Of a stretch of DNA of 64,000 bases, positions 17,544-25,848 are shown piece after piece (the first letter of the stretch is position 1; every line of letters begins with the position of its first letter). A model generated the notes under the pieces. The model did not search any database. It was given only the letters and a program-made list of their open reading frames with translations, and was not told the origin of the DNA. The position numbers were made by a program, and so were the translations under genes. The DNA is taken from the NCBI GenBank assembly GCA_036013505.1, contig CP107851.1:8604001-8668000 (forward strand). The letters are read 5' to 3'. The DNA comes from Streptomyces sp. NBC_00510 (GTDB lineage: Bacteria; Actinomycetota; Actinomycetes; Streptomycetales; Streptomycetaceae).

Positions 17544-18975
17544 CGCCGCAGACCCGCCCTCGTCCACGATCGGCGCCGACCTCCATCTGGAACTGCGCGG
17601 GACCAAACTGCGCACCGGGCTCACCGACGCGCTGCGGGAAGCCGTGCGCACGGGGCGCCTGGCGCCCGGCACCCGGCTGCCGCCGTCCCGCTCGCTCGCC
17701 GCGGACCTGGGCGTCTCACGCAACACCGTCGTCGAGGCCTACGCGGAGCTGGTCGCCGAGGGCTGGCTCACCGCCCAGCAGGGCTCCGGAACCCGGGTGG
17801 CCCCCAGGGCCGAGTCCCACAGCGCCCCGACCGGCGCTCCCCGCGCCAGACCCGCCCGGACCCGCCCCAGGTACGCCATGCAGCCCGGTTCGCCGGACCT
17901 CGCGAGGTTCCCCCGCGCCCAGTGGCTCGCCGCCGCACGCCGCGCCCTGACCGCCGCGCCGAACGACGCCCTGGGCTACGGCGACCCCCGCGGCCGTCCG
18001 GAACTGCGCACCGCGCTCGCGGACTACCTGGCACGGGCCCGCGGGGTGTACGCCGAGCCGGACCGGATCGTCGTCTGCTCCGGCTTCCACCACGGACTGG
18101 CACTGATGGCACGGGTCCTCAGGGTCCGCAAGGCGCGGGCGGTCGCCGTCGAGGCGTACGGCCTGGACCTCTACCGCGACCTGCTGACCGACGCCGGCCT
18201 GCGGACCCCGCCCCTGTACGTCGACGAGCACGGCGCACGCACCGACGACCTGGCCGGCCTGCGGGGGGTGGGCGCGGTGCTGATGACCCCGGCGCACCAG
18301 TACCCGACGGGAGTCGCCCTGTGCCCGGAGCGGCGCACCGCGGCCGTCGCCTGGGCACGGGACACGGGCGGGCTGATCCTGGAGGACGACTACGACGGGG
18401 AGTTCCGGTACGACCGCCAGCCCGTGGGCGCTCTGCAGGGCCTCGACCCCCGGCGCGTGGTGTACTTCGGCTCGGCGAGCAAGTCACTGGCCCCGGGGGT
18501 GCGGCTCGGCTGGATGGTGCTCCCGGACGAACTGGTCCCTGAGGTCGTGGAGGCCAAGGGATACGGCGACTACATGTCCAGCACCCTGGAGCAGCTCACG
18601 CTCGCGGAGTTCATCACCTCGGGCGCCTACGACCGGCATGTGCGGTCGATGCGACAGCGCTACCGGCGTCGCCGCGACCAATTGGTCGCAGCCCTTGCGG
18701 AGCGGGCGCCCGGTGTCCGGGCGGCCGGCATGGCGGCCGGGCTGCAGGTCGTCCTCGAACTCCCCGCGGGAACCGAGAACGCGGTCGTCCAGGCGGCGGC
18801 CCGGGAGGGTCTCGCGGTGAGCGGGCTGAGGGAATTCGGCCACGAGGCGCAGGATTCCGGCTGGCAGCTGCCCGAGCGGGACGCCCTGGTCGTCAACTAC
18901 GCGGCGCCCTCGGACAGCGCGTGGAAGGGCGCACTGGACACCTTGTGCAGCGTGTTGCCCCAGGCGCTCAGTTGA
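17521..18975 (+). CDS. MocR/PdxR family regulator (GntR HTH plus aminotransferase-like domain)
   Basis: 484 residues. Residues about 15-95 are a GntR winged helix (LTDALREAVRTGRLAPGTRLP, SRSLAADLGVSRNTVVEAY, GWLTAQQGSGTRV). From about residue 120 a fold-type I aminotransferase domain follows, with LGYGDPRGRPELRTALADYL, EDDYDGEFRYDR and the PLP lysine in GSASKSLAPGVRLGW. Family members bind PLP and activate divergent genes through direct repeats. ATG 17521 is directly downstream of the operator and has no Shine-Dalgarno, so it is probably leaderless. Its 3' end overlaps the convergent LOG-like gene by 8 bp. Three neighbouring leftward promoters carry the same operator. Confidence 0.92.
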   Translation: MRDSRTNSAADPPSSTIGADLHLELRGTKLRTGLTDALREAVRTGRLAPGTRLPPSRSLAADLGVSRNTVVEAYAELVAEGWLTAQQGSGTRVAPRAESHSAPTGAPRARPARTRPRYAMQPGSPDLARFPRAQWLAAARRALTAAPNDALGYGDPRGRPELRTALADYLARARGVYAEPDRIVVCSGFHHGLALMARVLRVRKARAVAVEAYGLDLYRDLLTDAGLRTPPLYVDEHGARTDDLAGLRGVGAVLMTPAHQYPTGVALCPERRTAAVAWARDTGGLILEDDYDGEFRYDRQPVGALQGLDPRRVVYFGSASKSLAPGVRLGWMVLPDELVPEVVEAKGYGDYMSSTLEQLTLAEFITSGAYDRHVRSMRQRYRRRRDQLVAALAERAPGVRAAGMAAGLQVVLELPAGTENAVVQAAAREGLAVSGLREFGHEAQDSGWQLPERDALVVNYAAPSDSAWKGALDTLCSVLPQALS

Positions 18976-19546
18976 GGGTGTCTGCCGCGAGGACGAGGGA
19001 GGCCTCCAGCTGCGCGAACGCGGCGGCACCGGTGTCGGCGACGAGCAACAGATCCGCCAGCGGCACCGGTAGGAACCCCTCCTCGTCCATCCGCCGGAGC
19101 TGCAGGATCAACCCGTCGTAGAAGCCCGCCGTGTTCAGCAGCACGACGGGCTTGTCGTGCAGACCGTGCTTCCGCAGTTCCAGGACCTCGGTCGCCTCGT
19201 CCAGGGTCCCCATGCCGCCGGCCATCACCACGACGGCGTCGGACGAGGCGAGCAGCCGGGCCTTCCGCGAGGCGAGGTCCTCGGCGAAGACCATCTCGTC
19301 GGCGTCCTGCCTGGCCCACTCCCGGAGGAAGCCGACCGAGACCCCGGCGAGCCGCCCGTCCGACTCCCGTACGGCGTCGGCGACGACCTTCATCAGGCCG
19401 GTGTCCGACCCGCCCCACACCAGGGTGTGGCCCCCCGCGCCGACGAGCTCCGCGAACTCGCGGGCCGGCCGCGTGTAGCGCTCGTCGAGGTCGGCGGCGG
19501 AGAGGAAGACACAGATCTTCATGGGTGCGGGCGCTTCAGCGGTCAT
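18968..19546 (-). CDS. LOG family protein (TIGR00730, nucleoside-5'-monophosphate phosphoribohydrolase-like)
   Basis: 192 residues, a Rossmann-like lysine-decarboxylase/LOG fold. Visible motifs: VWGGSDTGLMKVVADA, the phosphate-binding GG..GLM variant, SRKARLL, and AGGMGTLDEATEVL in place of the usual PGGxGTxxE, with the catalytic Arg and Glu kept. Plant LOG enzymes release cytokinin bases from nucleotides; bacterial members do similar chemistry but their physiological substrate is mostly unknown. ATG 19546 lies 6 bases after a -10-like TACGTT, suggesting a leaderless transcript. Upstream is the second copy of the MocR-type operator. The 3' end overlaps that of the MocR gene. Confidence 0.88.
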   Translation of the reverse strand: MTAEAPAPMKICVFLSAADLDERYTRPAREFAELVGAGGHTLVWGGSDTGLMKVVADAVRESDGRLAGVSVGFLREWARQDADEMVFAEDLASRKARLLASSDAVVVMAGGMGTLDEATEVLELRKHGLHDKPVVLLNTAGFYDGLILQLRRMDEEGFLPVPLADLLLVADTGAAAFAQLEASLVLAADTLN

Positions 19547-19552
19547 GGCCCG

Positions 19553-19614
19553 AACGTACGCGGGCGTGCACCCTCACACGCGGTCCATTCTCCGCGCGGA
19601 ACACCGGACCAATT
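19553..19614 (-). promoter_or_regulatory. MocR-regulon promoter/operator, copy 2
   Basis: Leftward: half-site AATTGGTCC (19614-19606), degenerate half-site GAATGGACC (19590-19582) and -10 TACGTT (19558-19553), again 24 bp between equivalent positions. It lies in the 105-bp gap between the LOG-like start and the upstream SDR stop. Confidence 0.7.
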
Positions 19615-19651
19615 CGGCGGCCCGCGACCCGTGGCGGGCCGCCGGCCCGCG

Positions 19652-20524
19652 TCAGGCCATCTGCGCCGCGAAGCCGGAGCGCCACGAGGCATGCCCGGGT
19701 CGCCACCCGCGTGACCGGGCCAGCCCGTTGGACGCGCCGCGCGCCCAGTCCAGGCGACCGGATACGGGCTCGGGGGCCGGAACGCCCAAGGCACGGGCCA
19801 GCGCCGGCAGCCACTCGCGGGCCTGCGCGGGTTCGTCGTCGACGATGTTGACGGGACCCGAGGGCCAGGCGAGCGCGGCGACGGCGGCCCGGGCGGCGTC
19901 GGCGACGTGGAGGAACGACATCACCGAAAGGTCCGCCTCGGTGGTCCCGAGGAAGCGGGCGGACGGATCTCCGGCCAGCGCCGCGGCGACGGGCCCTCCG
20001 GGTGCGTACCAGGTGCCCGGGCCGTACAGGATGCCGTACCGCAGCTGCACCGCCGTCTCCACCTCGGCGGCCTTCTCCTCCAGCGCCCGGACGCCCTCCA
20101 CCATCCCCCCGCGCGGCGCCGCCGCCCCGACGTCCAGCGGTGTGCCCTCGTCGGCCGGCCCCTCCCCGGGCGCGTACGCCCAGGCGATCGACTGGGCGAC
20201 GATCCTGGTCACGCCGGCGGACACCGCCGCGTCCACCAGATTGCCCGTCCCCTCGCGCCGCAGCCGGTTGGTCGCCTCCCCGTCCGCATCCGACAGGTCG
20301 GTGAGCTGATGGATCACCGCGTCCGGCGCAGCGGTCGCCAGGACCCGGTGCAGCGCCTCCCGGTCGAACACGTCCGCCTGGACGGCTGCCGCACCCTGCT
20401 GCCGAATGCGCTCGGCACCCGCCGAGCTGCGCGAGATTCCCGTGACACGGTGCCCCTCGGCCAGCAGCAGGGGAACGAGCTGACGGCCGACAGCGCCCGT
20501 GGCACCGGCAACGAAGACATGCAT
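19652..20524 (-). CDS. NAD(P)-binding epimerase/reductase-like protein (atypical SDR)
   Basis: 290 residues. The N-terminal VFVAGATGAVGRQLV is a Rossmann nucleotide-binding loop of atypical short-chain dehydrogenases; LRYGILYGPGTWYAPGG follows in the substrate region, and FLHVADAARAAVAAL and VNIVDDEPA are common to NAD-dependent epimerase/dehydratase relatives. The active-site region has SIAWAYAPG rather than a standard YxxxK, so catalysis is uncertain. ATG 20524 has AGGAGA 8 bases upstream. Its promoter, about 65 bp upstream, carries the third copy of the MocR operator, linking it to the LOG-like and AhpD-like genes. Confidence 0.88.
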   Translation of the reverse strand: MHVFVAGATGAVGRQLVPLLLAEGHRVTGISRSSAGAERIRQQGAAAVQADVFDREALHRVLATAAPDAVIHQLTDLSDADGEATNRLRREGTGNLVDAAVSAGVTRIVAQSIAWAYAPGEGPADEGTPLDVGAAAPRGGMVEGVRALEEKAAEVETAVQLRYGILYGPGTWYAPGGPVAAALAGDPSARFLGTTEADLSVMSFLHVADAARAAVAALAWPSGPVNIVDDEPAQAREWLPALARALGVPAPEPVSGRLDWARGASNGLARSRGWRPGHASWRSGFAAQMA

Positions 20525-20590
20525 GGTCCACTCTCCTGTGATCAGGCGGGGCCGTCCCATCGGGGCGGACGGTCCCTTGTCGTACCTGCA

Positions 20591-20652
20591 ACGCTAGGCG
20601 GTGAGTGGTACCGGAGCCGGATCCATTTCGCGGTTGTGTCGGCGGACCAATT
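20591..20652 (-). promoter_or_regulatory. MocR-regulon promoter/operator, copy 3
   Basis: Leftward: half-site AATTGGTCC (20652-20644), half-site AAATGGATC (20628-20620), -10 TAGCGT (20596-20591), 24 bp between equivalent positions. The 43 bp from 20588 to 20630 match 17478-17520 at 30 positions without gaps, including GTGGTAC and GCAACGCTA. Confidence 0.75.
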
Positions 20653-20725
20653 CCGCGGTGCATCTTCGGGCCTCCACGCGGTTCGAGAGCGGTGTCCCGG
20701 CCGGGCATTCTGAGAGGATCGCAGC

Positions 20726-21316
20726 ATGACCGGCCAACCCCACCCCGCCACCGAATTCCACCGGCCGTTCGCGGAACCGGTCCGGTTCGACCTGGCCGAT
20801 CCCGGCACCCTGCGTCATCTGTGGGACCTTCAGCGGATCTCATACGCCGTCGAAGCCCGCCTCATCGGGTTCGACGGCATTCCGCCCCTGCACGAGTCCC
20901 TTGAGCAGCTGCGCGCATGCGACGAGTCCTTCCTCGGGGTTCGCGACGGGTCGAGGCTCGTCGGAGCGGTCGGCTGGACCCGCTTGCCGAACGGTGCTCT
21001 GGACATCTGCCGCCTCGTGGTCCATCCGGACGCGCATCGCCGCGGCGTCGCAACGGCACTACTCGACGCACTGGATTCGATCGAGCTCGCGGAGTCGACC
21101 GTCGTCTCCACGGCGACCGCCAACCTGCCTGCGGTCGCGCTCTACCGTCGGCGCGGATTCATCCCTGTCGGCGAGCGCCACGTCGCGCCCGGCGTCACGG
21201 TCACACTGCTGGAACGCAAGCGTGCAGGTCATGCTCCCGTTGAGCGGGGTGCCCAGGCCGACAGCCTGCTGACCCGGGCCCAACACCGTGCCCGGAGTGG
21301 AGGGGTGGGGCAATGA
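20726..21316 (+). CDS. GNAT family N-acetyltransferase
   Basis: 196 residues. The acetyl-CoA site is visible in ICRLVVHPDAHRRGVATALL (motif A, R-x-x-G-x-A) and ALYRRRGF in motif B. ATG 20726 has AGAGGA upstream. The natural C-terminus is probably around VTLLERKR (near 21225); the last 30 residues read through to a stop inside the next gene and look unlike the family. That tail (DSLLTRAQHRARSG) resembles the N-terminal helix expected for the following deaminase, so the junction may contain an error or a rearrangement. Substrate unknown. Confidence 0.85.
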   Translation: MTGQPHPATEFHRPFAEPVRFDLADPGTLRHLWDLQRISYAVEARLIGFDGIPPLHESLEQLRACDESFLGVRDGSRLVGAVGWTRLPNGALDICRLVVHPDAHRRGVATALLDALDSIELAESTVVSTATANLPAVALYRRRGFIPVGERHVAPGVTVTLLERKRAGHAPVERGAQADSLLTRAQHRARSGGVGQ

Positions 21317-21686
21317 GCAGCAGTTCCGGGGCGACAACCACACCATGGCGGCTGCGGCCCGCGACCGGGACGGCCGGATCGTCACCGCGGTGAACGCCTA
21401 TCACTTCACCGTAGGCCCCTGCGCGGAGCTGGTGCTCATCGGCGCTGCTGCCGCCCAGGGCGCTTATGACCTCGAAATCATCGTCGCCGTGGGTGACCGC
21501 GACCGAGGCGTCGTGCCGCCGTGCGGCCGTTGCCGCCAGGTCCTTCTTGACTACTTCCCGGCGCTCAAGGTGATCGTCGGGACGGACGACGGCCTCCGAA
21601 CGGTGCCCGTCACCGGCCTGCTTCCCGAAAGCTACGTCTGGGCGGACCACCAGCTCGACGCTGAGGAGAGCACACCGGTGTTGTGA
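21288..21686 (+). CDS. Cytidine deaminase-like protein of blasticidin-S deaminase type
   Basis: 132 residues from GTG 21288. Zinc-site motifs of the cytidine deaminase fold are intact: GPCAELVLIG (Cys ligand and catalytic Glu) and PPCGRCRQVLLDYFP (two Cys ligands). The surroundings NAYHFTVGPCAEL and GLLPESYVWADHQ closely resemble fungal blasticidin-S deaminase rather than housekeeping cytidine deaminase. The N-terminal helix seems missing or displaced: a plausible one (LLTRAQHRARSG) is encoded just upstream in the frame of the GNAT gene. The GTG overlaps the end of that gene by 29 bp. Likely function: deamination of a nucleoside or nucleoside-like antibiotic. Confidence 0.85.
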   Translation: MPGVEGWGNEQQFRGDNHTMAAAARDRDGRIVTAVNAYHFTVGPCAELVLIGAAAAQGAYDLEIIVAVGDRDRGVVPPCGRCRQVLLDYFPALKVIVGTDDGLRTVPVTGLLPESYVWADHQLDAEESTPVL

Positions 21687-21756
21687 CCGGAAACGCCAAC
21701 CGGGTTGGCGCGTACGGCGCTTTGGGGCGGAGAGCCGCCTACCTGCGGCAGCCCCT

Positions 21757-22305
21757 TCAGACCGGGACTTCAAAGATGAGCTCGAGGCCGTCCACCTCGT
21801 CCCACTGCTCTCCGACCTCCACGAAGCCGAACCCGGAAATCGTGGCCAGAGATGCGGTGTTCTCGGGGCTGATCGTCACCCGCGCGGTCTTGACTCCGGA
21901 TTCGGCGGCGGCGCGACGCAGCAACTCGGTCAACATCTTCCTGGCGTACCCCTGGCGACGGTGGCCCGGCGCCACCGAATAGCCGATCTCCACCATGCCC
22001 GTCCCATCGGGCGGCCCGTGGAACCCGGCGTACCCCACGACGACGCCTTCGGGCTCGGTCACCACGGCTCGGGTGAGCCACCCCGCGCTGCCCGGGTCCG
22101 AGGCCAGCTGGTTGAGCCGATACCGCCAAACCCACTTCGCCTGATCAGTGAGGAAGTAGTCCGTGAGATCGACTCCTGCTTCGGCACTGGCCCGGGCGAG
22201 GTCGTCGTCCAGCAGGGCGGTCATGGCCGTGCTCGTGAGATCAACGAATCTCACTGACCTGAGGCCGGTTGGGGCCGGGGAACGGCGGGTGGGTTCATCT
22301 GTCAC
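21757..22305 (-). CDS. GNAT family N-acetyltransferase (RimJ-like)
   Basis: About 182 residues from the proposed GTG 22305; the frame is open to 22371 but the first residues look non-coding. The acetyl-CoA site is MVEIGYSVAPGHRRQGYARK, and TISPENTASLATISGFGFVEVGEQ is the motif-B region of the RimJ/RimL branch. No clear ribosome site supports a particular start. It is one of five GNAT genes between 20.7 and 28.8 kb, on either strand, so they are not one operon. Substrate unknown. Confidence 0.85.
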   Translation of the reverse strand: MTDEPTRRSPAPTGLRSVRFVDLTSTAMTALLDDDLARASAEAGVDLTDYFLTDQAKWVWRYRLNQLASDPGSAGWLTRAVVTEPEGVVVGYAGFHGPPDGTGMVEIGYSVAPGHRRQGYARKMLTELLRRAAAESGVKTARVTISPENTASLATISGFGFVEVGEQWDEVDGLELIFEVPV

Positions 22306-22442
22306 AGCGCCGGATGATTGCGGAGCGCCCTGGAGCGTGTCCAGCGGTTTTCGGAGTGGTCGATGCCCCACCGGCTCACTTCACTCATTCGAGCCGAGCC
22401 CCCGGTGAACATTTCCGGTCACAGCACCGGGGACCGAAGCCG

Positions 22443-23417
22443 TCAGACGTCGAGCGCCCAGCGTACGTACCGCTCCTTGGGTGTGAACCCGGCCTTCTCG
22501 TAGATCCCGAACGCCCCGCTGGGATTGGTCGAGTCCACGCTCAGGCTGGCCTTCCCGTAGCCCTGGTCGGCGGCGCTGCGCAGCGCGTGCCGGATCAGGC
22601 CGCCGGCGACGCCGCGCTTCCGGTAGTCGCGGAGCGTCCCGATGAGCATGAAGTGCGCCTCGCGCACGCCGGTGGCCACCGTGTCGGCCTCCCACGACAT
22701 GGTCACCAGCATGCCCGCCGGGGCCCCGTTCGCCACGTCCCGGAGCAGGAAACTGACCGCGGGCCGGAAGGTGTGATTGGTGATCTTGTTCTTCCAGGCG
22801 TCCACGGGCACCGGCACGGTACCCCAGTGGTCCTTGAACGCCTCGTTCCGGATCATCCGGAACTCCTCGTCGTTCTGCTCGGACCATGGCTCGACCCGCA
22901 GCCCGTCGGGGATCGCCGCGTCCGGGATCGCGTCACCGAGCGGATGCTCCATGAAGTGGTAGTAGCGGGCGGGTGCGAAACCCTGGGAGCGGAAGAGCTC
23001 GGCCGCACCGGCGATGCGCTCGCAGTTCTGGACCTGGACCTCGAGCTTCAGTGTCGGCTGGTGCAGTGCGTGCAACGCCTTCGCGCCCGCTATCCCGGCC
23101 TTCAGCAGCACGGTGCCGACACCCTGGCGCCGGTAGTCCGGGTGCACGCCGCCGTCGACCATGATCCGGTGCACGTCCTCGGCGGTCGGCTTGTAGGTGG
23201 CCTTCATGTAGCCGACCATCACGTCGCCGTCGAAGGCGGCGAGGCTCGCGCGCTCCAAGTCCGCGTATGGATCCACCAGTTCCTGGAGGGTGTCCGCCTC
23301 CTCGTAGTTCTCGCCGATCTTGTCCTCGGCCTCCATGGCGTTGAGGAGGTCGGCCGACGTCTTCGCGTCGCCTGTGGTGAGCGGTCGCCACGTCAGGGTG
23401 GTGGATTCTGCGTCCAT
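22443..23417 (-). CDS. Tandem-domain GNAT N-acetyltransferase
   Basis: 324 residues containing two GNAT domains. The N-terminal one has VHPDYRRQGVGTVLL, the C-terminal one TLRDYRKRGVAGGLIRHAL and STNPSGAFGIYEKAGF. The double architecture is that of MshD (mycothiol synthase) and related enzymes, but the flanking sequence does not let me call it MshD with confidence. ATG 23417 is the first codon of the open frame. The next gene upstream (S41 peptidase remnant) is on the same strand about 100 bp away. Confidence 0.87.
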   Translation of the reverse strand: MDAESTTLTWRPLTTGDAKTSADLLNAMEAEDKIGENYEEADTLQELVDPYADLERASLAAFDGDVMVGYMKATYKPTAEDVHRIMVDGGVHPDYRRQGVGTVLLKAGIAGAKALHALHQPTLKLEVQVQNCERIAGAAELFRSQGFAPARYYHFMEHPLGDAIPDAAIPDGLRVEPWSEQNDEEFRMIRNEAFKDHWGTVPVPVDAWKNKITNHTFRPAVSFLLRDVANGAPAGMLVTMSWEADTVATGVREAHFMLIGTLRDYRKRGVAGGLIRHALRSAADQGYGKASLSVDSTNPSGAFGIYEKAGFTPKERYVRWALDV

Positions 23418-23519
23418 GGCCGCGACAGTACGGACTCCGGCCGCAGGCTGTCGCGTTGTTTTCCCGACGCGGGCAGGGGGTGGATGCGACGGGAGCTCAA
23501 GGCCTTCGGCGGCCCCGGC

Positions 23520-24586
23520 TCAGCCCTCCGGGACACACCCGGGTTGCTGTTGAAGCCATGCTCTTGCCGCGGCTTCGGCCTGGTCGGGCCGGGTCGGTTG
23601 GTCCGGTGCCAGCGGGGAGTCGGGGTCGTAGCGGTGACCGGTGCGGTCGGCCTCGGCGACGCTGGTGATGACCAGTTGGGCGCCGTCGCTCAGCGGGAAC
23701 GTGATGTTGCCCGAGGGCACTCCGGCGGTGGAGGAGCCGAAGGACCGGGTGTGCGGGCGTCCGCGGAAGGAGATCGCGGTGGCCTCCGCCGCGCTCGCCG
23801 TCCCGTCGTCGGTGAGTACGGCCACGGGTGGGTCCGCGCGGTCCAGCCGGTACGGGGAGGTACCGAAGGTCTCCGTTTGGCCGCCCTCGGGCAACTCGTC
23901 GCGATACTGCCCGCCGCGGATGCCCCAGGAGGTTCGGACGTCGCCGTTCGGGCCGACGAATTGACCCAGTCGCCCGTCACCGAACAGCGGTGCCAGGGCG
24001 GCGATCATGGGGTCCATGCTCCCGCCGTTGTTTCCACGCAGGTCGACGATCCACCCGCACACGCCGGTGCGGTCAAGCCTGCGCACCGCGGCCCGACCGG
24101 CCTGGACGTACCGCCGGTTCGCCGTGGACGATCCGAGAAGCCTCTCGGGCAGGACGACAGTCCCAGTCGGCCCGATACGACGCGGCCGGTCGGAACGGGC
24201 ACCTCGGCGGGCGGGACCGCCTGATTCGCGGTCACCACCTCCGGAGCCACCAGTTTGCTGTGCTTGTTGAGGTACCGCGCCGCGTCGTCGATGGCACGAT
24301 GGGTGCCGCCGGTGGTCTGCGCGCCCTCGGCGAGGGAATAGGTCCACTGCCGCAGATCGGCCCAGTCGGTGTGCTCGCGGGCGATGGAGTACTCCTGCAA
24401 CAGGCCCAGCGCGTGATCGAGATAGGCCCGCGCCTGCGGGGACATGCCGTTCGACGCGGCGTTGGGGGAAACCCTGCCTTCGGCCGCCCTCATGGAGACG
24501 GCATCGCCTGCGGTGAGCAGGACGGCGCACAGGAGCAGATACCCGGCGGTCCGGCCCCGGACCGTCGCCGTGCAGGCCATTGACAT
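23520..24586 (-). pseudogene. Secreted S41 family peptidase, one-base frameshift
   Basis: The N-terminal part (ATG 24586 or 24580) encodes a signal peptide (GYLLLCAVLLTAG) and a helical region up to PTGRVVSGR. The frame then shifts near 24158-24161; the next frame continues VVLPERLLGSSTANRRYVQ, the S41 core WIVDLRGNNGGSMDPMIAAL and the catalytic-Ser region TDDGTASAAEATAISF, ending with YDPDSPLAPDQP at 23520. Restoring one base (CTGTC to CTGGTC on the minus strand) gives a single protein of about 354 residues. The family cleaves unfolded proteins or peptides outside the membrane; the order resembles nisin-resistance-type S41 proteins. Either a young pseudogene or a sequencing slip. Confidence 0.82.
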
Positions 24587-24765
24587 CGTCCCCCATCACA
24601 GCACCCCGCTGCGGCGTGCGCGCCAGATGATCTCACCGTGCCCGGACAGCGGCAAGCGATCAGCCGACGCCGCACCCGGCGTCACGTCCCGCCCCGGTGA
24701 CGGCCGGACGCCGGCTTGCCGGCAGATGCCCATCGCCGATCCGGCCGCACGGCAGGATGGGCACC

Positions 24766-25212
24766 ATGGTGGAGATCAGCTTCCTGACCGAGTCCGACCG
24801 CGTCTGCTGGGAAGTGCTGGCCCGCGGCAAGGACACGTACTTCGACGTCGAACGCCACGACGACAGCTACGAACGGACATGGCGACGCCTGCTCGACGAC
24901 GAGCGGATACGCGGGATCGCCGCACGGCTGGACGGCAGGATGGTCGGCATCGCGCACTACCTGTTCCACGCCAGCGTCTGGTACGCGGGGAAGTGCTACC
25001 TGGCGGACCTGTTCGTGGACGCGGAAGTCCGGCGGCAGGGTGTCGCGACCGCGATGATCGAATGGGTCGCGCGCGACGCGGAGGAACACGGCGCCCCGGG
25101 CCTCTACTGGAACACCCTGGAAGACGCCCCGGCTCGCGCGCTGTACGACAAGGTGGGCAAGTTCCACGAGGGCTTCATCCTCTACACCTACCGGCGTGAC
25201 GCGAATTCATAG
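24766..25212 (+). CDS. GNAT family N-acetyltransferase
   Basis: 148 residues. YLADLFVDAEVRRQGVATAMI is the acetyl-CoA-binding motif A, YWNTLEDAPARALYDKVGKF motif B. ATG 24766 is preferred since GCAGG lies 9 bases upstream and the protein starts directly with the first strand (MVEISFLTESDR). The upstream frame to 24697 is poor in coding character. Stands alone; the following operon is separated by 144 bp with operators. Substrate unknown. Confidence 0.86.
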   Translation: MVEISFLTESDRVCWEVLARGKDTYFDVERHDDSYERTWRRLLDDERIRGIAARLDGRMVGIAHYLFHASVWYAGKCYLADLFVDAEVRRQGVATAMIEWVARDAEEHGAPGLYWNTLEDAPARALYDKVGKFHEGFILYTYRRDANS

Positions 25213-25305
25213 GCAATCAACCGTTTCTTCCGGTTTCGCGGAACCGCCACAGCCTTCCGCCGCAGCGTGAACGTGCCGCCGACCCTCCATCCTCGCCCTT
25301 GCTTC

Positions 25306-25347
25306 ACCTATCGAGATTCGATAGGTTTCCATCGTAAGTCGATGGAA
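25306..25347. promoter_or_regulatory. Two tandem inverted-repeat operators before the DUF2975/HTH operon
   Basis: First: ACCTATCGA-n3-TCGATAGGT (25306-25326, perfect). Second: TTCCATCG-n5-CGATGGAA (25327-25347, perfect). Both contain ATCG-n5-CGAT and their centres are 21 bp apart, two helical turns, so two dimers would bind the same DNA face. They sit immediately before the start codon at 25357, most likely as autoregulatory sites for the HTH protein at 25848. Confidence 0.8.
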
Positions 25348-25356
25348 GGGTGAGTC

Positions 25357-25848
25357 ATGGGAAAGCTGACCGTGCGTGCACTGCGCGCCGTGCTGGTGGT
25401 GGTGTTCGCCGGCACCGTGTTCGTACAGGCGGGGATGGTGTGGGTATTGGTGTCGGGCAACGACCCGGAGGACGGGTCGCTCCCGCTGACCCCGCTGCGC
25501 CTGATCACGATCCTGGGGATGCTGTCGGCCCAGGTCGCCCTGGTGTGCGTATGGCGGCTGGTGGGGATGGTGCAACGCGGAACCGTGTTCTCCCACGCCG
25601 CCTTCCGGTACGTGGACGTCATGATCGGCGCGATCGTGGCGGCTGCCCTCGTGTGGTTCGCGGTCACGGCCATCAACGCGCCGGGCCAGCGGGAGGACCC
25701 GGGCGTCACCGTCATCATGGGCGGGGTCGGCGTGGCCATCCTGGGGGTCGCCTTGATGGTGCTCGTGCTGCGGATGCTGCTCGCCCAAGCCGTCGCGCGT
25801 GACGTCGAGGCGACGCGGATGCGGGCCGAGTTGGACGAGGTGATCTGA
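25357..25848 (+). CDS. DUF2975 membrane protein
   Basis: 163 residues with four hydrophobic segments (LVVVFAGTVFVQAGMVWVLV, ITILGMLSAQVALVCVW, VMIGAIVAAALVWFAV, VAILGVALMVLVLRMLL). Size and pattern fit DUF2975, a family nearly always encoded with a short Cro-like HTH protein, as here. ATG 25357 has GGAAGGGTG upstream. Its stop overlaps the next start (TGATG), indicating translational coupling. Family function is not established; a sensory or modulating role toward the partner HTH protein is commonly inferred. Confidence 0.88.
   Translation: MGKLTVRALRAVLVVVFAGTVFVQAGMVWVLVSGNDPEDGSLPLTPLRLITILGMLSAQVALVCVWRLVGMVQRGTVFSHAAFRYVDVMIGAIVAAALVWFAVTAINAPGQREDPGVTVIMGGVGVAILGVALMVLVLRMLLAQAVARDVEATRMRAELDEVI

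Noticed and set aside
22443..23417. Assignment of the tandem GNAT as mycothiol synthase (MshD)
   Set aside because: The two-domain layout fits, but distinguishing residues were not recognisable, so only the family is given.
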